Of a DNA stretch of 64,000 nucleotides, positions 8,037 through 14,757 are shown one piece after another (the stretch's first letter is position 1; every line of letters begins with the position of its first letter). The notes beneath the pieces were generated by a model, which made no database searches, was not told the DNA's origin, and saw nothing but the letters and a program-made list of their open reading frames with translations. This DNA comes from Pseudomonas sp. MMS21 TM103 (lineage in GTDB: Bacteria > Pseudomonadota > Gammaproteobacteria > Pseudomonadales > Pseudomonadaceae), in NCBI RefSeq assembly GCF_022132145.1, contig NZ_JAJISP010000002.1, positions 1-64,000 of the forward strand, given 5' to 3'. A program made the position numbers and the translations under genes.

Positions 8037-9383
8037 CTAGACGGCCCGGGAAACCGATTGCACGCGCGGCGCCCCGCTGTAGCGATCGAACAAGCGGCAC
8101 ACCGAGTACACCAGCAATCGGCCGGCGGGAAGAATAGCGATGGACGCTGCGTCGAGCATGATCAGACCGTCGCGCTGCATCTGCTCCAGGGCCGGCCAGG
8201 CATCGGCGAAGTACTCGCGAAACACCAGGCCGAAACGCGCCTCGATGCCTCGAATATCCAGGCCAAAGTCGCAGATCAGGCGTTCGATCAGCTCGCCACG
8301 CAGACGGTCGTCAGGCCCGCAGCGAAAGCCACGGCAACTCGCCAGCTGGCCCCTGTCAAGCTGGGCCTGATAGCCCTGCAGATTGCTGGTGTTCTGTACG
8401 TAAAGGCCGTCGATCTGGCTGATGGCGGCAACGCCCAGGCCGACATGATCGCAGTCTGGGTGCCGGCTGAAGCCCTGGCAGTTGCGCTGCAAGCTGGCGT
8501 TTTCCTGAGCGATGACCAGATCGTCATCCGCCAGGGCGAACAAGCCCATGCCGACATAGCGATAGCCCGCCAGGCTGAGCTGCTCGACGCCCTGGCGCTG
8601 CATGGCCAGCTTGTCCTCGCGGTCAGACAGGCCTCTTGCGGCCAAGCGGCCCAGCGGCCGATAACGCTGCGGCGGATCGGCATAGTCGAATACCGTCACC
8701 CGATTCGGCTGCAGTTCGACGATGGCCGCCACCTTGCGCGCGAAACTCGCGCGGGTTTGCCAGGCCCGGCCATAGCCAATATCGATATTCACCGAGCGAT
8801 AGTTGAGCGCGCGGGCGGCATCGATCAGCGAGCGGATGTGCCTTGGGTCCTGCCAGGCCAGCGTAGCGTCACTGCCCGCGGCCAGATCAGGAACGCCAAT
8901 ACTGACGTGATTGAAGCCCAGTTCGCGCAACCGGCCCATGGTCGGCCAATCCGAATCGGCCAACTGGATCTCGATGCTGTAGTCGCCCGTGTCGTAATCG
9001 AGAAAATTGAAGCGCTTGCGCAGATGAGTCATCAGCCGCAGCAACTGAGCGGCGCTGGGCGTACTGCCGCCCGCCAGGTGAAATTGTTCGACGCGCTGCT
9101 GAGCACCCAGGTGGCAGCCGATGGTGTCGATCTCCCGCTCCAGGCGCTCCAGGTAGGCGGCGAAGTCGCTTGGCGAGCCACTGGCGCGCTGCTGGTTGAT
9201 CGGCAACTGCACGGCAAGCGATAGCGCTCGCCGGGCCAGTCGGCTGCCACGCAAGGCGCGCAGCAGATCCAGCGAACCAATACCGCGATGAAAGGCGCTG
9301 GTCTCGGGATAGCAGCTATGGCTGGCATCGCCATGGGCGTAGCGACCGAGCAGCTTGCTGTCCCAACTGTTGGATTCACGCAT
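8037..9383 (-). CDS. HemN-like protein lacking the radical-SAM cysteine motif
   Basis: The 448-residue protein aligns by eye with oxygen-independent coproporphyrinogen III oxidase over its full length. Matches include GGSTPS for GGGTPT, IEIQLAD, GFNHVSIGVPD, a YRYVGMGLFA segment, NCQGFS, LGVAAIS and the tail GRLLVYSVCRLFD. HemN normally binds its [4Fe-4S] cluster and SAM through CxxxCxxC after VHIPFC. Here the matching stretch reads AVQLPINQQRASGSPSD, with no cysteine. Radical-SAM catalysis is therefore unlikely, and a haem-binding, chaperone or regulatory role is possible. The reading frame is intact and a perfect Dnr/Anr box lies upstream, so it looks expressed rather than decayed. Confidence 0.82.
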   Translation of the reverse strand: MRESNSWDSKLLGRYAHGDASHSCYPETSAFHRGIGSLDLLRALRGSRLARRALSLAVQLPINQQRASGSPSDFAAYLERLEREIDTIGCHLGAQQRVEQFHLAGGSTPSAAQLLRLMTHLRKRFNFLDYDTGDYSIEIQLADSDWPTMGRLRELGFNHVSIGVPDLAAGSDATLAWQDPRHIRSLIDAARALNYRSVNIDIGYGRAWQTRASFARKVAAIVELQPNRVTVFDYADPPQRYRPLGRLAARGLSDREDKLAMQRQGVEQLSLAGYRYVGMGLFALADDDLVIAQENASLQRNCQGFSRHPDCDHVGLGVAAISQIDGLYVQNTSNLQGYQAQLDRGQLASCRGFRCGPDDRLRGELIERLICDFGLDIRGIEARFGLVFREYFADAWPALEQMQRDGLIMLDAASIAILPAGRLLVYSVCRLFDRYSGAPRVQSVSRAV

Positions 9384-9440
9384 CTGGCTCTCCCCCGTAT
9401 GACCGCTAACACAGTGTCGGGGTATTGCCGGAATGCCTCA

Positions 9441-9454
9441 TTGACCTGAGTCAA
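9441..9454. promoter_or_regulatory. Dnr/Anr box upstream of the hemN-like gene
   Basis: TTGACCTGAGTCAA keeps both 5-base half sites (TTGAC-N4-GTCAA). It lies 58 bases before the hemN-like start, almost the same spacing as the box before ubiU. Confidence 0.85.
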
Positions 9455-9593
9455 CCTTGGGAAAAGCCGCGTATCCGGGTCGATCTGCTGCGCTCGAGCG
9501 AAGGTTGGCGCAAGACCACGCCTAGGTCCTGTGTGCCTATGCAGGATCTGCGACACCGCTCACCTGGCTTGAGTGAGCTGGCTTGCGGGCCAA

Positions 9594-11123
9594 TCACTTC
9601 AAGCGCAGACGCCGCGCCAGTTTGTGCAGGTTGCTCGGGTCGAGGTCGAGCAGGCGCGCGGCACTGGCCCAGTTATCGGCGCACACCTCCAGGGCTTGCA
9701 GGATGCTCTGACGCTGACAGGCTTCGACGGCCTCGCGCATCGAACAGACGGCCGCTACGGGCGTATCTTGCTGCGCCAGCGCCTCGCTGGCGCCTGACCG
9801 GCGCACGCCATTGTCGAGGTCGAGCAGGTCGGGTTCCAGGGTCAGAATCTGCGTGCGACTGGCACCGCGACTGAGCAGCTTGATCGCCGCACGGCTGATC
9901 ACATGCTCCAGTTCGCGCACATTGCCCGGCCAGCCATAGGCCAGCATGGCCCGCTCCGCCGCTGGCGACAGGCGCATGCTGCGCAAGCCCAGGCGCGCGC
10001 GATTGAGTTCGAGGAAGTGTCCGGCCAGCATCAGCACATCGTTGCCGCGCTCGCGCAACGGCGGAATCGGCACCGGATACACCGACAGCCGGTGATAGAG
10101 GTCGGCGCGGAAATGGCCGTCGCGAATGCTGTCCGGCAGGTGGCGATTGGTCGCGGCGATGATGCGCACGTCGACATGCAGTGGCTTGTCCGCACCCAGG
10201 CGCTGGATCTCGCCATTCTGCAGGGTGCGCAACAGCTTGGCCTGCACGCTGAGGGGCAGTTCGCCCACCTCGTCGAGCAACAGGGTGCCGCCATTGGCCG
10301 CATCGAAGCGCCCGGGGCGATCGCTGGTGGCACCGGAAAAGGCGCCTTTGACGTGACCGAACAGCTCGCTTTCTGCCAGTGACTCGGGCAGTGCTGCGCA
10401 GTTGACCTGAATCAGCGGCTTGTTGCGGCGCCGCGACAGACGGTGCAGGTGACGGGCGAACAATTCCTTGCCCACTCCGGTTTCGCCCAGCAACAGCACC
10501 GGCAACTCCGAGTCGGCCACCACCTCCAGCTCGTTCAACAGTTGGTGGATGGCCTGGCTATGGCCGAGGATTTCACTTTCCTCGGTGACCTGGGCGGCCG
10601 TCTGTACATCGCTGCGGGCCAGGCGCAGGCTGCGGTTTTCCTGCTCCAGGCGCGTCACCCGGACCGCCGCTTCGATCATCAGGGCATAGCGCTGCAGATC
10701 GCGCCGGGCATTGCTGTCGAAGGTGCCGGCATGCAGGGCGTCGAGCGTCAGGGCGCCCCACAGTTGGCCCTCGACATACAGGCTGACGCCCATGCAGTCA
10801 TGCACCGGCAAGGGCTCGCCGACATGCGCGTCGAGCAAGCCGTCGTACGGATCCGGCAGGCGACTGTCCGGCTCGAACCAGGTCGGCTCGCGATCAGCCA
10901 TGATCGCCGCCAGGCGCGGGTGCTGGGCGATCACGAAACGCCGGCCGAGCGCTTCATGCACCAGGCCCACGGCGGCCAATGGCCGCAGGCTGTCGCCATC
11001 CAGACGCAACAAGCCCACGGCGCCACAATTGAAGTGCTCGCGCAACGTATGCACCAGACGCTGCAAGCGCACGGCATTGGGCAGTTCGGTGATGAGATCG
11101 GCGAGCAGACTGCTTTCCATCAT
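9594..11123 (-). CDS. norR: NorR, nitric-oxide-responsive sigma-54 activator
   Basis: The protein (about 509 residues) has an N-terminal GAF domain, a central AAA+ domain and a Fis-type helix-turn-helix. In NorR the GAF domain holds a mononuclear iron that binds NO. The iron-site stretch RLPDPYDGLL and HDCMG agree with E. coli NorR. The AAA+ domain has GETGVGKE, LLLDEVGELP and the sigma-54 contact loop as GAFSGA instead of GAFTGA. ATG 11123 is preferred to the in-frame GTG 11135 because AGGG precedes it. The gene is divergent from ytfE, and one NorR box touches its own start, suggesting autorepression. Confidence 0.9.
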   Translation of the reverse strand: MMESSLLADLITELPNAVRLQRLVHTLREHFNCGAVGLLRLDGDSLRPLAAVGLVHEALGRRFVIAQHPRLAAIMADREPTWFEPDSRLPDPYDGLLDAHVGEPLPVHDCMGVSLYVEGQLWGALTLDALHAGTFDSNARRDLQRYALMIEAAVRVTRLEQENRSLRLARSDVQTAAQVTEESEILGHSQAIHQLLNELEVVADSELPVLLLGETGVGKELFARHLHRLSRRRNKPLIQVNCAALPESLAESELFGHVKGAFSGATSDRPGRFDAANGGTLLLDEVGELPLSVQAKLLRTLQNGEIQRLGADKPLHVDVRIIAATNRHLPDSIRDGHFRADLYHRLSVYPVPIPPLRERGNDVLMLAGHFLELNRARLGLRSMRLSPAAERAMLAYGWPGNVRELEHVISRAAIKLLSRGASRTQILTLEPDLLDLDNGVRRSGASEALAQQDTPVAAVCSMREAVEACQRQSILQALEVCADNWASAARLLDLDPSNLHKLARRLRLK

Positions 11124-11136
11124 GGTATTTATCACC
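11124..11136. promoter_or_regulatory. NorR box 1
   Basis: GGTATTTATCACC fits GGT-N7-ACC, the NorR enhancer form. It lies directly before the norR ATG, where bound NorR would block its own initiation. Confidence 0.7.
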
Positions 11137-11142
11137 CTAATT

Positions 11143-11155
11143 GGTCGATCGGACC
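11143..11155. promoter_or_regulatory. NorR box 2
   Basis: GGTCGATCGGACC fits GGT-N7-ACC and starts 19 bases after box 1. Confidence 0.75.
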
Positions 11156-11167
11156 CTAACAGATCGG

Positions 11168-11180
11168 GGTTTTATCGACC
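11168..11180. promoter_or_regulatory. NorR box 3
   Basis: GGTTTTATCGACC fits GGT-N7-ACC and starts 25 bases after box 2. Three tandem boxes upstream of a sigma-54 promoter is the known layout at norVW and norAB. Confidence 0.75.
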
Positions 11181-11220
11181 ATATGAAATAGAAATACCTT
11201 TGTTTTCAAGTGCTCGATCC

Positions 11221-11236
11221 TGGCACGGGTGCTGCT
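11221..11236 (+). promoter_or_regulatory. Sigma-54 promoter of ytfE
   Basis: TGGCACGGGTGCTGCT keeps the GG and GC dinucleotides ten bases apart and differs from the consensus TGGCACG-N4-TTGCW at one base of the -12 box. It lies 45 bases before the ytfE ATG and about 40 bases after NorR box 3. Confidence 0.8.
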
Positions 11237-11280
11237 ATTGACCTAAGCACCCCCATCGACCGATGCACAAGGAAATCGCC

Positions 11281-11946
11281 ATGAGTCCGACCCTTCTCGA
11301 CCAGCCCCTTGGCAGCCTGGCCTGCGAGATACCCGGTGCCACACGGGTGTTTCATGCCTTCAATCTCGACTTTTGCTGCGGCGGCCACAAGAGCCTGCGC
11401 GAGGCGGCGGCCCTGCGCGGCATCGAACCCGACGTGGTCGCCGCCGAACTGGACAGCCTGCAGGCCCGCGGTGGCACGCAACTGGACTGGCGCACCGAGC
11501 CCAGCACACGCTTGATCGAGCATATCCTCAAGCGCTATCACGCCCGCCATCGCGAGCAACTGCCGGAACTGATCCGCCTGGCCTGTCGGGTGGAACAGGT
11601 CCACGGCGACCGCGCCGATTGCCCGAACGGCCTGGCCGACTTGCTGCGCGACATGCAGCAGGAACTGGAGAGCCACATGCTCAAGGAGGAGCAGATCCTC
11701 TTCCCCATGCTCCTGAGCGGTTACGCCAAACAGGCCAGCGCACCGATCTCGGTGATGCGCTTCGAACACGACCACCACGGCTTGGCACTGGAACAGATGG
11801 AAGCCCTGACCCACGGTCTCACCCCGCCGCAAGACGCCTGCAATACCTGGTGTGCGCTGTACCGCGGGCTCAACGAACTGCACGATGACCTGATGCAGCA
11901 CATCCACCTGGAAAACAACGTGCTGTTCGTCGCCGACCAGGCTTAA
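11281..11946 (+). CDS. ytfE: YtfE/RIC, di-iron protein for repair of iron-sulfur centres
   Basis: The 221-residue protein aligns end to end with E. coli YtfE. The N-terminal ScdA-like domain has the FCCGGHKSLREA motif. The haemerythrin-like domain keeps the histidines and glutamates of the di-iron site, including RYHARHREQLPE, SHMLKEEQILFPM, EHDHHG and HIHLENNVLF. Such proteins repair nitrosatively damaged iron-sulfur clusters or release NO. ATG 11281 is chosen over 11263 because AAGGAA lies 7 bases upstream and it matches the family start (DQPLGSLA). The NorR boxes and sigma-54 promoter directly upstream make it the main NorR target visible here. Confidence 0.92.
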   Translation: MSPTLLDQPLGSLACEIPGATRVFHAFNLDFCCGGHKSLREAAALRGIEPDVVAAELDSLQARGGTQLDWRTEPSTRLIEHILKRYHARHREQLPELIRLACRVEQVHGDRADCPNGLADLLRDMQQELESHMLKEEQILFPMLLSGYAKQASAPISVMRFEHDHHGLALEQMEALTHGLTPPQDACNTWCALYRGLNELHDDLMQHIHLENNVLFVADQA

Positions 11947-11963
11947 CCCTATTCAGCGGTTCA

Positions 11964-11983
11964 ATCGCCGGCATGCCGGCGAT
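11964..11983. terminator. Perfect 20-base palindrome between converging genes
   Basis: ATCGCCGGCATGCCGGCGAT is a perfect palindrome 17 bases after the ytfE stop and 28 bases beyond the end of the CopD-like gene. As RNA it would form a hairpin from either strand, so it may end both transcripts, but neither side has a U-run. Confidence 0.45.
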
Positions 11984-12011
11984 GCCTGGGTATCCGCCAA
12001 ACCGGGCCAGA

Positions 12012-12455
12012 TCACCAGCTCAGATAGAACATGCCCTTGGCCAGCAGCACGATGCCAACCATGTGCGCGAAAAGGCTGACGTGGATGATGCGCAGATATC
12101 GCGCATTCATGCGCTTGCTCCTGAACAGCCACATGGCGCTGAAAAAATGCCCCAGCACACTGGCGGCGAGCATGATCTTCAGGGTCAGCAAGGTATTGAA
12201 GGACGACGCCAGCGGCGCGGCCAACGCCGGCAGATAACGTAGCCAGAGCATGCCGAGGCCGGCGCCGAACAACGCCAGCAACACCCAGGGCATCAATTGC
12301 CGGGCACGCCGACCGACGCCCCGCTCGATCAGACGCATCGCCTCGGCCGGCACCTGCTTGCGCACGCTTTCCAGGATCAGCACTTCGAAGAACACCGTGC
12401 CGATGAAGATCAGCGCGGCGAACAGATGGAGGGTCAGCAGAATCGGATACATCAT
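12012..12455 (-). CDS. CopD-like four-helix membrane protein of the nnrS operon
   Basis: The protein (147 residues, or 146 from the second ATG at 12452) is almost wholly hydrophobic, with four predicted membrane helices. Histidines lie inside or at the ends of helices: TLHLFAALIF, LGHFFSAMW, IIHVSLFAHMVG. It resembles CopD/DUF2269-type proteins, which often use such histidines for haem or metal. It is the last gene of the operon with nnrS, 52 bases downstream. A role in handling nitric oxide or haem/copper at the membrane fits the context, but the function is not established. Confidence 0.6.
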   Translation of the reverse strand: MMYPILLTLHLFAALIFIGTVFFEVLILESVRKQVPAEAMRLIERGVGRRARQLMPWVLLALFGAGLGMLWLRYLPALAAPLASSFNTLLTLKIMLAASVLGHFFSAMWLFRSKRMNARYLRIIHVSLFAHMVGIVLLAKGMFYLSW

Positions 12456-12507
12456 CGGCTACTCGCAGGCAGGACAGCTATTGACAAGGCATCACGCCCA
12501 TACGCAT

Positions 12508-13698
12508 TCACCCCGGATGGCCATCCACGCGGGCACTGCACAACATCGGCCCGTAGCGCCAGGCGAACAGGACAAAGGCCAGGCTCCAGCATCCGGCGGC
12601 CAGCCACAGCCCCCACAACGGCCAGACTTCGATCAGGCCAACGCGAATCAGGCAGGCCAACTGCATCAGGATAAACGCCAGGGTCATCCCGCTCGGCGGC
12701 GTCAGCGGGCGACCGGTATGGCCCAGGCTGACGCGGGCAACCATGGCCAGGATCAAGCCGCCAATGGAGCCGACGGTCAGGGCATGCAGCGGCTGGCTGG
12801 GGTTGCTCAGCAGGCCAAGGTGCCACAGCGCCATGCCCAGGCAGGCCAGGCCCAACCAGGCATAGGCCAGGTGCAGCGACCAGAGCAAGGGCACCCGCCA
12901 CATGCCCGGGTCATACCAGCGCGCCAGGCGCAGCAGATGGCCGATCGCGAGTAGCGCGAAGAGCAGGCCAAGCCAGGCGCCGGGCTGCAAGGCGATGCCG
13001 GCGGCATACAGGATGGCGACCAATGCCGAGCCCAGCAACAACAGCAGATCGAGCCAGGGCCAGGGCTGCACGCCCGTCACTCGACCCAGCCCGCGCTGGG
13101 TGAAGAATGGAATCACCCGCCCACCGATCAAACCCATCATCGCCGCAACCAGCCAGACTCCGGCCAGGACGCCCTGGCGCTGCAGGACGTCGCTGGCACC
13201 GGCCAGCCCAAGCACAGCAACGGCATCCGCAGCCGTCAGCAGCAGCAACACCGCCACAATCGGGTAGTTGCGTTTCTGCCGGGCCTGCCATAGCGCGCGG
13301 CCCATAACCGCGGCCACCGCCAGCGGGAACGCCAGCTCCAGCACGGCCAGTACTGGCAACGGCAGGTCGCTGAGCCAGGCCAGTCGCGCCGCCAGCCAGA
13401 GCAGCGCCAAGAACGTCAGCGGGCGCCCCTGCAGCCCGGGCTGGCCGGTCCAGGTCTGCACTGCTGACAAGAGAAAGCCGGCAATGATCGCCAGGGCGAA
13501 ACCGAACAACAGCTCATGCCGGTGCCAGGCCAACCAACCGCCGGCGGGCTGCCACTCGCCGATCCAGCCACTGTAGGCTGCCAGCCAGAGCGGCACGGCC
13601 AGCAGGGCGAACAGGCAGCCGCCCAGAAAGAACGGCCGAAACCCCAGACGCCACACCGGGGTAATCGCCAATGCCTTGCGGCGGTCAAGCACTTGCAT
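12508..13698 (-). CDS. nnrS: NnrS, haem- and copper-containing membrane protein for NO tolerance
   Basis: The 396-residue polytopic protein has about twelve membrane helices. Family hallmarks are WRLGFRPFFLGG at the N-terminus, WHRHELLFGFALAIIAGFLLSA, IGGRVIPFFTQRG and the C-terminal LTVGSIGGLILAMVARVSLGHTGR. NnrS lowers damage from nitric oxide, for example by limiting dinitrosyl-iron formation. ATG 13698 (MQVLDRRKALAITPVWR) has AAGGAG 8 bases upstream and replaces the longer frame to 13761. The gene lies between a small membrane protein and the CopD-like gene on the same strand, with a near-perfect Dnr box before the first gene. Confidence 0.92.
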   Translation of the reverse strand: MQVLDRRKALAITPVWRLGFRPFFLGGCLFALLAVPLWLAAYSGWIGEWQPAGGWLAWHRHELLFGFALAIIAGFLLSAVQTWTGQPGLQGRPLTFLALLWLAARLAWLSDLPLPVLAVLELAFPLAVAAVMGRALWQARQKRNYPIVAVLLLLTAADAVAVLGLAGASDVLQRQGVLAGVWLVAAMMGLIGGRVIPFFTQRGLGRVTGVQPWPWLDLLLLLGSALVAILYAAGIALQPGAWLGLLFALLAIGHLLRLARWYDPGMWRVPLLWSLHLAYAWLGLACLGMALWHLGLLSNPSQPLHALTVGSIGGLILAMVARVSLGHTGRPLTPPSGMTLAFILMQLACLIRVGLIEVWPLWGLWLAAGCWSLAFVLFAWRYGPMLCSARVDGHPG

Positions 13699-13738
13699 GA
13701 TGCAACTCCTTAAGCAGGCCGAGCGCAGCCGGGTCCGT

Positions 13739-13912
13739 TTACTCAACCAGCATGAAGGCAATCCAACCGAGCGCCAGCAGGCCCAACAGTGACCAGTGAT
13801 TGATCAAGCGCGAGCATGCGCCAGCAACGGCAGCCTGTCGCCCGCGGCGAGCCAGCTGTGCGGCAAAACACTCGGCCCCTTGTTCCAGATTGCCAGTCAT
13901 GACTTCAAACAT
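13739..13912 (-). CDS. Small single-helix membrane protein before nnrS
   Basis: The 57-residue frame starts MFEVMTGNLEQGAECFAAQL and ends with one hydrophobic helix, WSLLGLLALGWIAFMLV, at the extreme C-terminus. AAGGAG sits 7 bases before ATG 13912, which supports translation; an in-frame ATG at 13900 is a second candidate. A Dnr-like site lies 30 bases upstream and the gene is 40 bases before nnrS on the same strand. I do not recognise the family. A tail-anchored partner of NnrS or a leader peptide are the two readings that fit. Confidence 0.6.
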   Translation of the reverse strand: MFEVMTGNLEQGAECFAAQLARRGRQAAVAGACSRLINHWSLLGLLALGWIAFMLVE

Positions 13913-13941
13913 AATGATCGCTCCTTTGCAGTAACAGGCCA

Positions 13942-13955
13942 CTGACCAGCGTCAA
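13942..13955. promoter_or_regulatory. Dnr/Anr-like box upstream of the nnrS operon
   Basis: Read on the minus strand, TTGACGCTGGTCAG matches TTGAC-N4-GTCAA at nine of ten positions. If it activates at -41.5, transcription would begin at or just inside the first ATG (13912) of the small gene, so initiation at ATG 13900 or an unusual spacing must be considered. Confidence 0.65.
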
Positions 13956-13998
13956 GCAACCGCTGAAGTAGCCTGACAAATACGGATCGCCTTGAGCA

Positions 13999-14349
13999 TC
14001 AGTGGATTGCTTGCAGGCGGCCAGCCTGGCGACTGACCCGATCGCCCTGGTGGAACTGCGCATTGGGCGAACGCACTGTGGTTTCCTCGCCTTGCGCGGT
14101 CTTGACCACATAGGCGCGCTGGCTCAACCCGCTGACCTGCTGAGCCCCCTCCCCGGCAAACACGCCAATGCCCGCGCCGACTAACGCGCCCAGCGGGCCG
14201 CCTGCGGCGCCACCTATCAGCACACCGCTGAGCCCGCCGTATAACGCACCGACGCTGTTGTCGGCAGTTTCCTTGATCACCTCGTCTGCCTGTGCACCGG
14301 CAGCGCCGAGCAAGGCGGCGCTAAGGAAAAGCATGTTGAACAATTTCAT
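13999..14349 (-). CDS. Secreted glycine-zipper protein
   Basis: The 116-residue protein has a signal peptide (MKLFNMLFLSAALLGAAGAQA, cleaved before DEV) and a central glycine-zipper segment of repeated GxxxG spacing, GALYGGLSGVLIGGAAGG and the following 20 residues. Such segments insert into membranes, as in SlyB and related outer-membrane proteins. There is no lipobox cysteine, so it is not an obvious lipoprotein. The polar C-terminal half (QRAYVVKTAQGEETTV) resembles the tail of SlyB-type proteins. ATG 14349 has GGAG 9 bases upstream. A large inverted repeat lies about 95-130 bases upstream and may control it. Confidence 0.7.
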   Translation of the reverse strand: MKLFNMLFLSAALLGAAGAQADEVIKETADNSVGALYGGLSGVLIGGAAGGPLGALVGAGIGVFAGEGAQQVSGLSQRAYVVKTAQGEETTVRSPNAQFHQGDRVSRQAGRLQAIH

Positions 14350-14443
14350 GACTGACTCCGGTTCAATGATTCGTTTCACCATTACTAATCCAGAAATCGT
14401 GCCAACATTTAAGCTATATAATTCAATACCTTGAGAAGGTTAA

Positions 14444-14480
14444 GGTCATTATAACCATCCATCAAATGGTTATAATGACC
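14444..14480. promoter_or_regulatory. 15-bp perfect inverted repeat upstream of the glycine-zipper gene
   Basis: GGTCATTATAACCAT (14444-14458) and ATGGTTATAATGACC (14466-14480) are perfect inverted copies separated by the 7 bases CCATCAA. Each arm contains a TATAAC/GTTATA core. It could be an operator, a cruciform or an AT-rich hairpin; it has no U-run. Confidence 0.65.
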
Positions 14481-14488
14481 CATAAAAA

Positions 14489-14499
14489 GTCAAAATGAC
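14489..14499. promoter_or_regulatory. Small dyad GTCA-AAA-TGAC
   Basis: GTCAAAATGAC lies 8 bases beyond the large inverted repeat and repeats its outer GTCA/TGAC half sites, which hints at a second operator for the same protein. Confidence 0.4.
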
Positions 14500-14757
14500 T
14501 ACATTGCCGTACGAGGTATCGACTAGAGAGAAGGGCTAGGTTGGCGCTCAAGCCTGGAGACATTACGACCGGGTGGCGTTTCGCTTCGAAGGGATGATCT
14601 CCAGGCCGCTACGATCTGGAATGATCCGCGATCCACCGGCAGGGCGGCTTCGGAGCCAAGCGGCAACCCGCCAGATGTGCGCCGCGACAAGCAGCCACAC
14701 TGCACTGCCTGCGGCGAAGCGCGCCAGGGCAACGCAGTCCGGCACAGGCTGGCGCGA

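Larger units (their letters stand above)
14350..14757. other. Intergenic stretch between the glycine-zipper gene and mexS
   Basis: The first 150 bases are AT-rich compared with the rest of the window and hold the dyads at 14,444-14,499. The remaining 240 bases are GC-rich and contain only short overlapping frames with no credible ribosome-binding site. No gene is supported. Confidence 0.5.

Noticed and set aside
14379..14395. TTGGCACG in the minus strand upstream of the glycine-zipper gene as a sigma-54 -24 box
   Set aside because: There is no GC at the -12 position at the right distance.
14563..14745. 60-codon hydrophobic frame downstream of mexS
   Set aside because: GTG start without a binding site; hydrophobic stretch is explained by composition. 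Too weak for a gene call.
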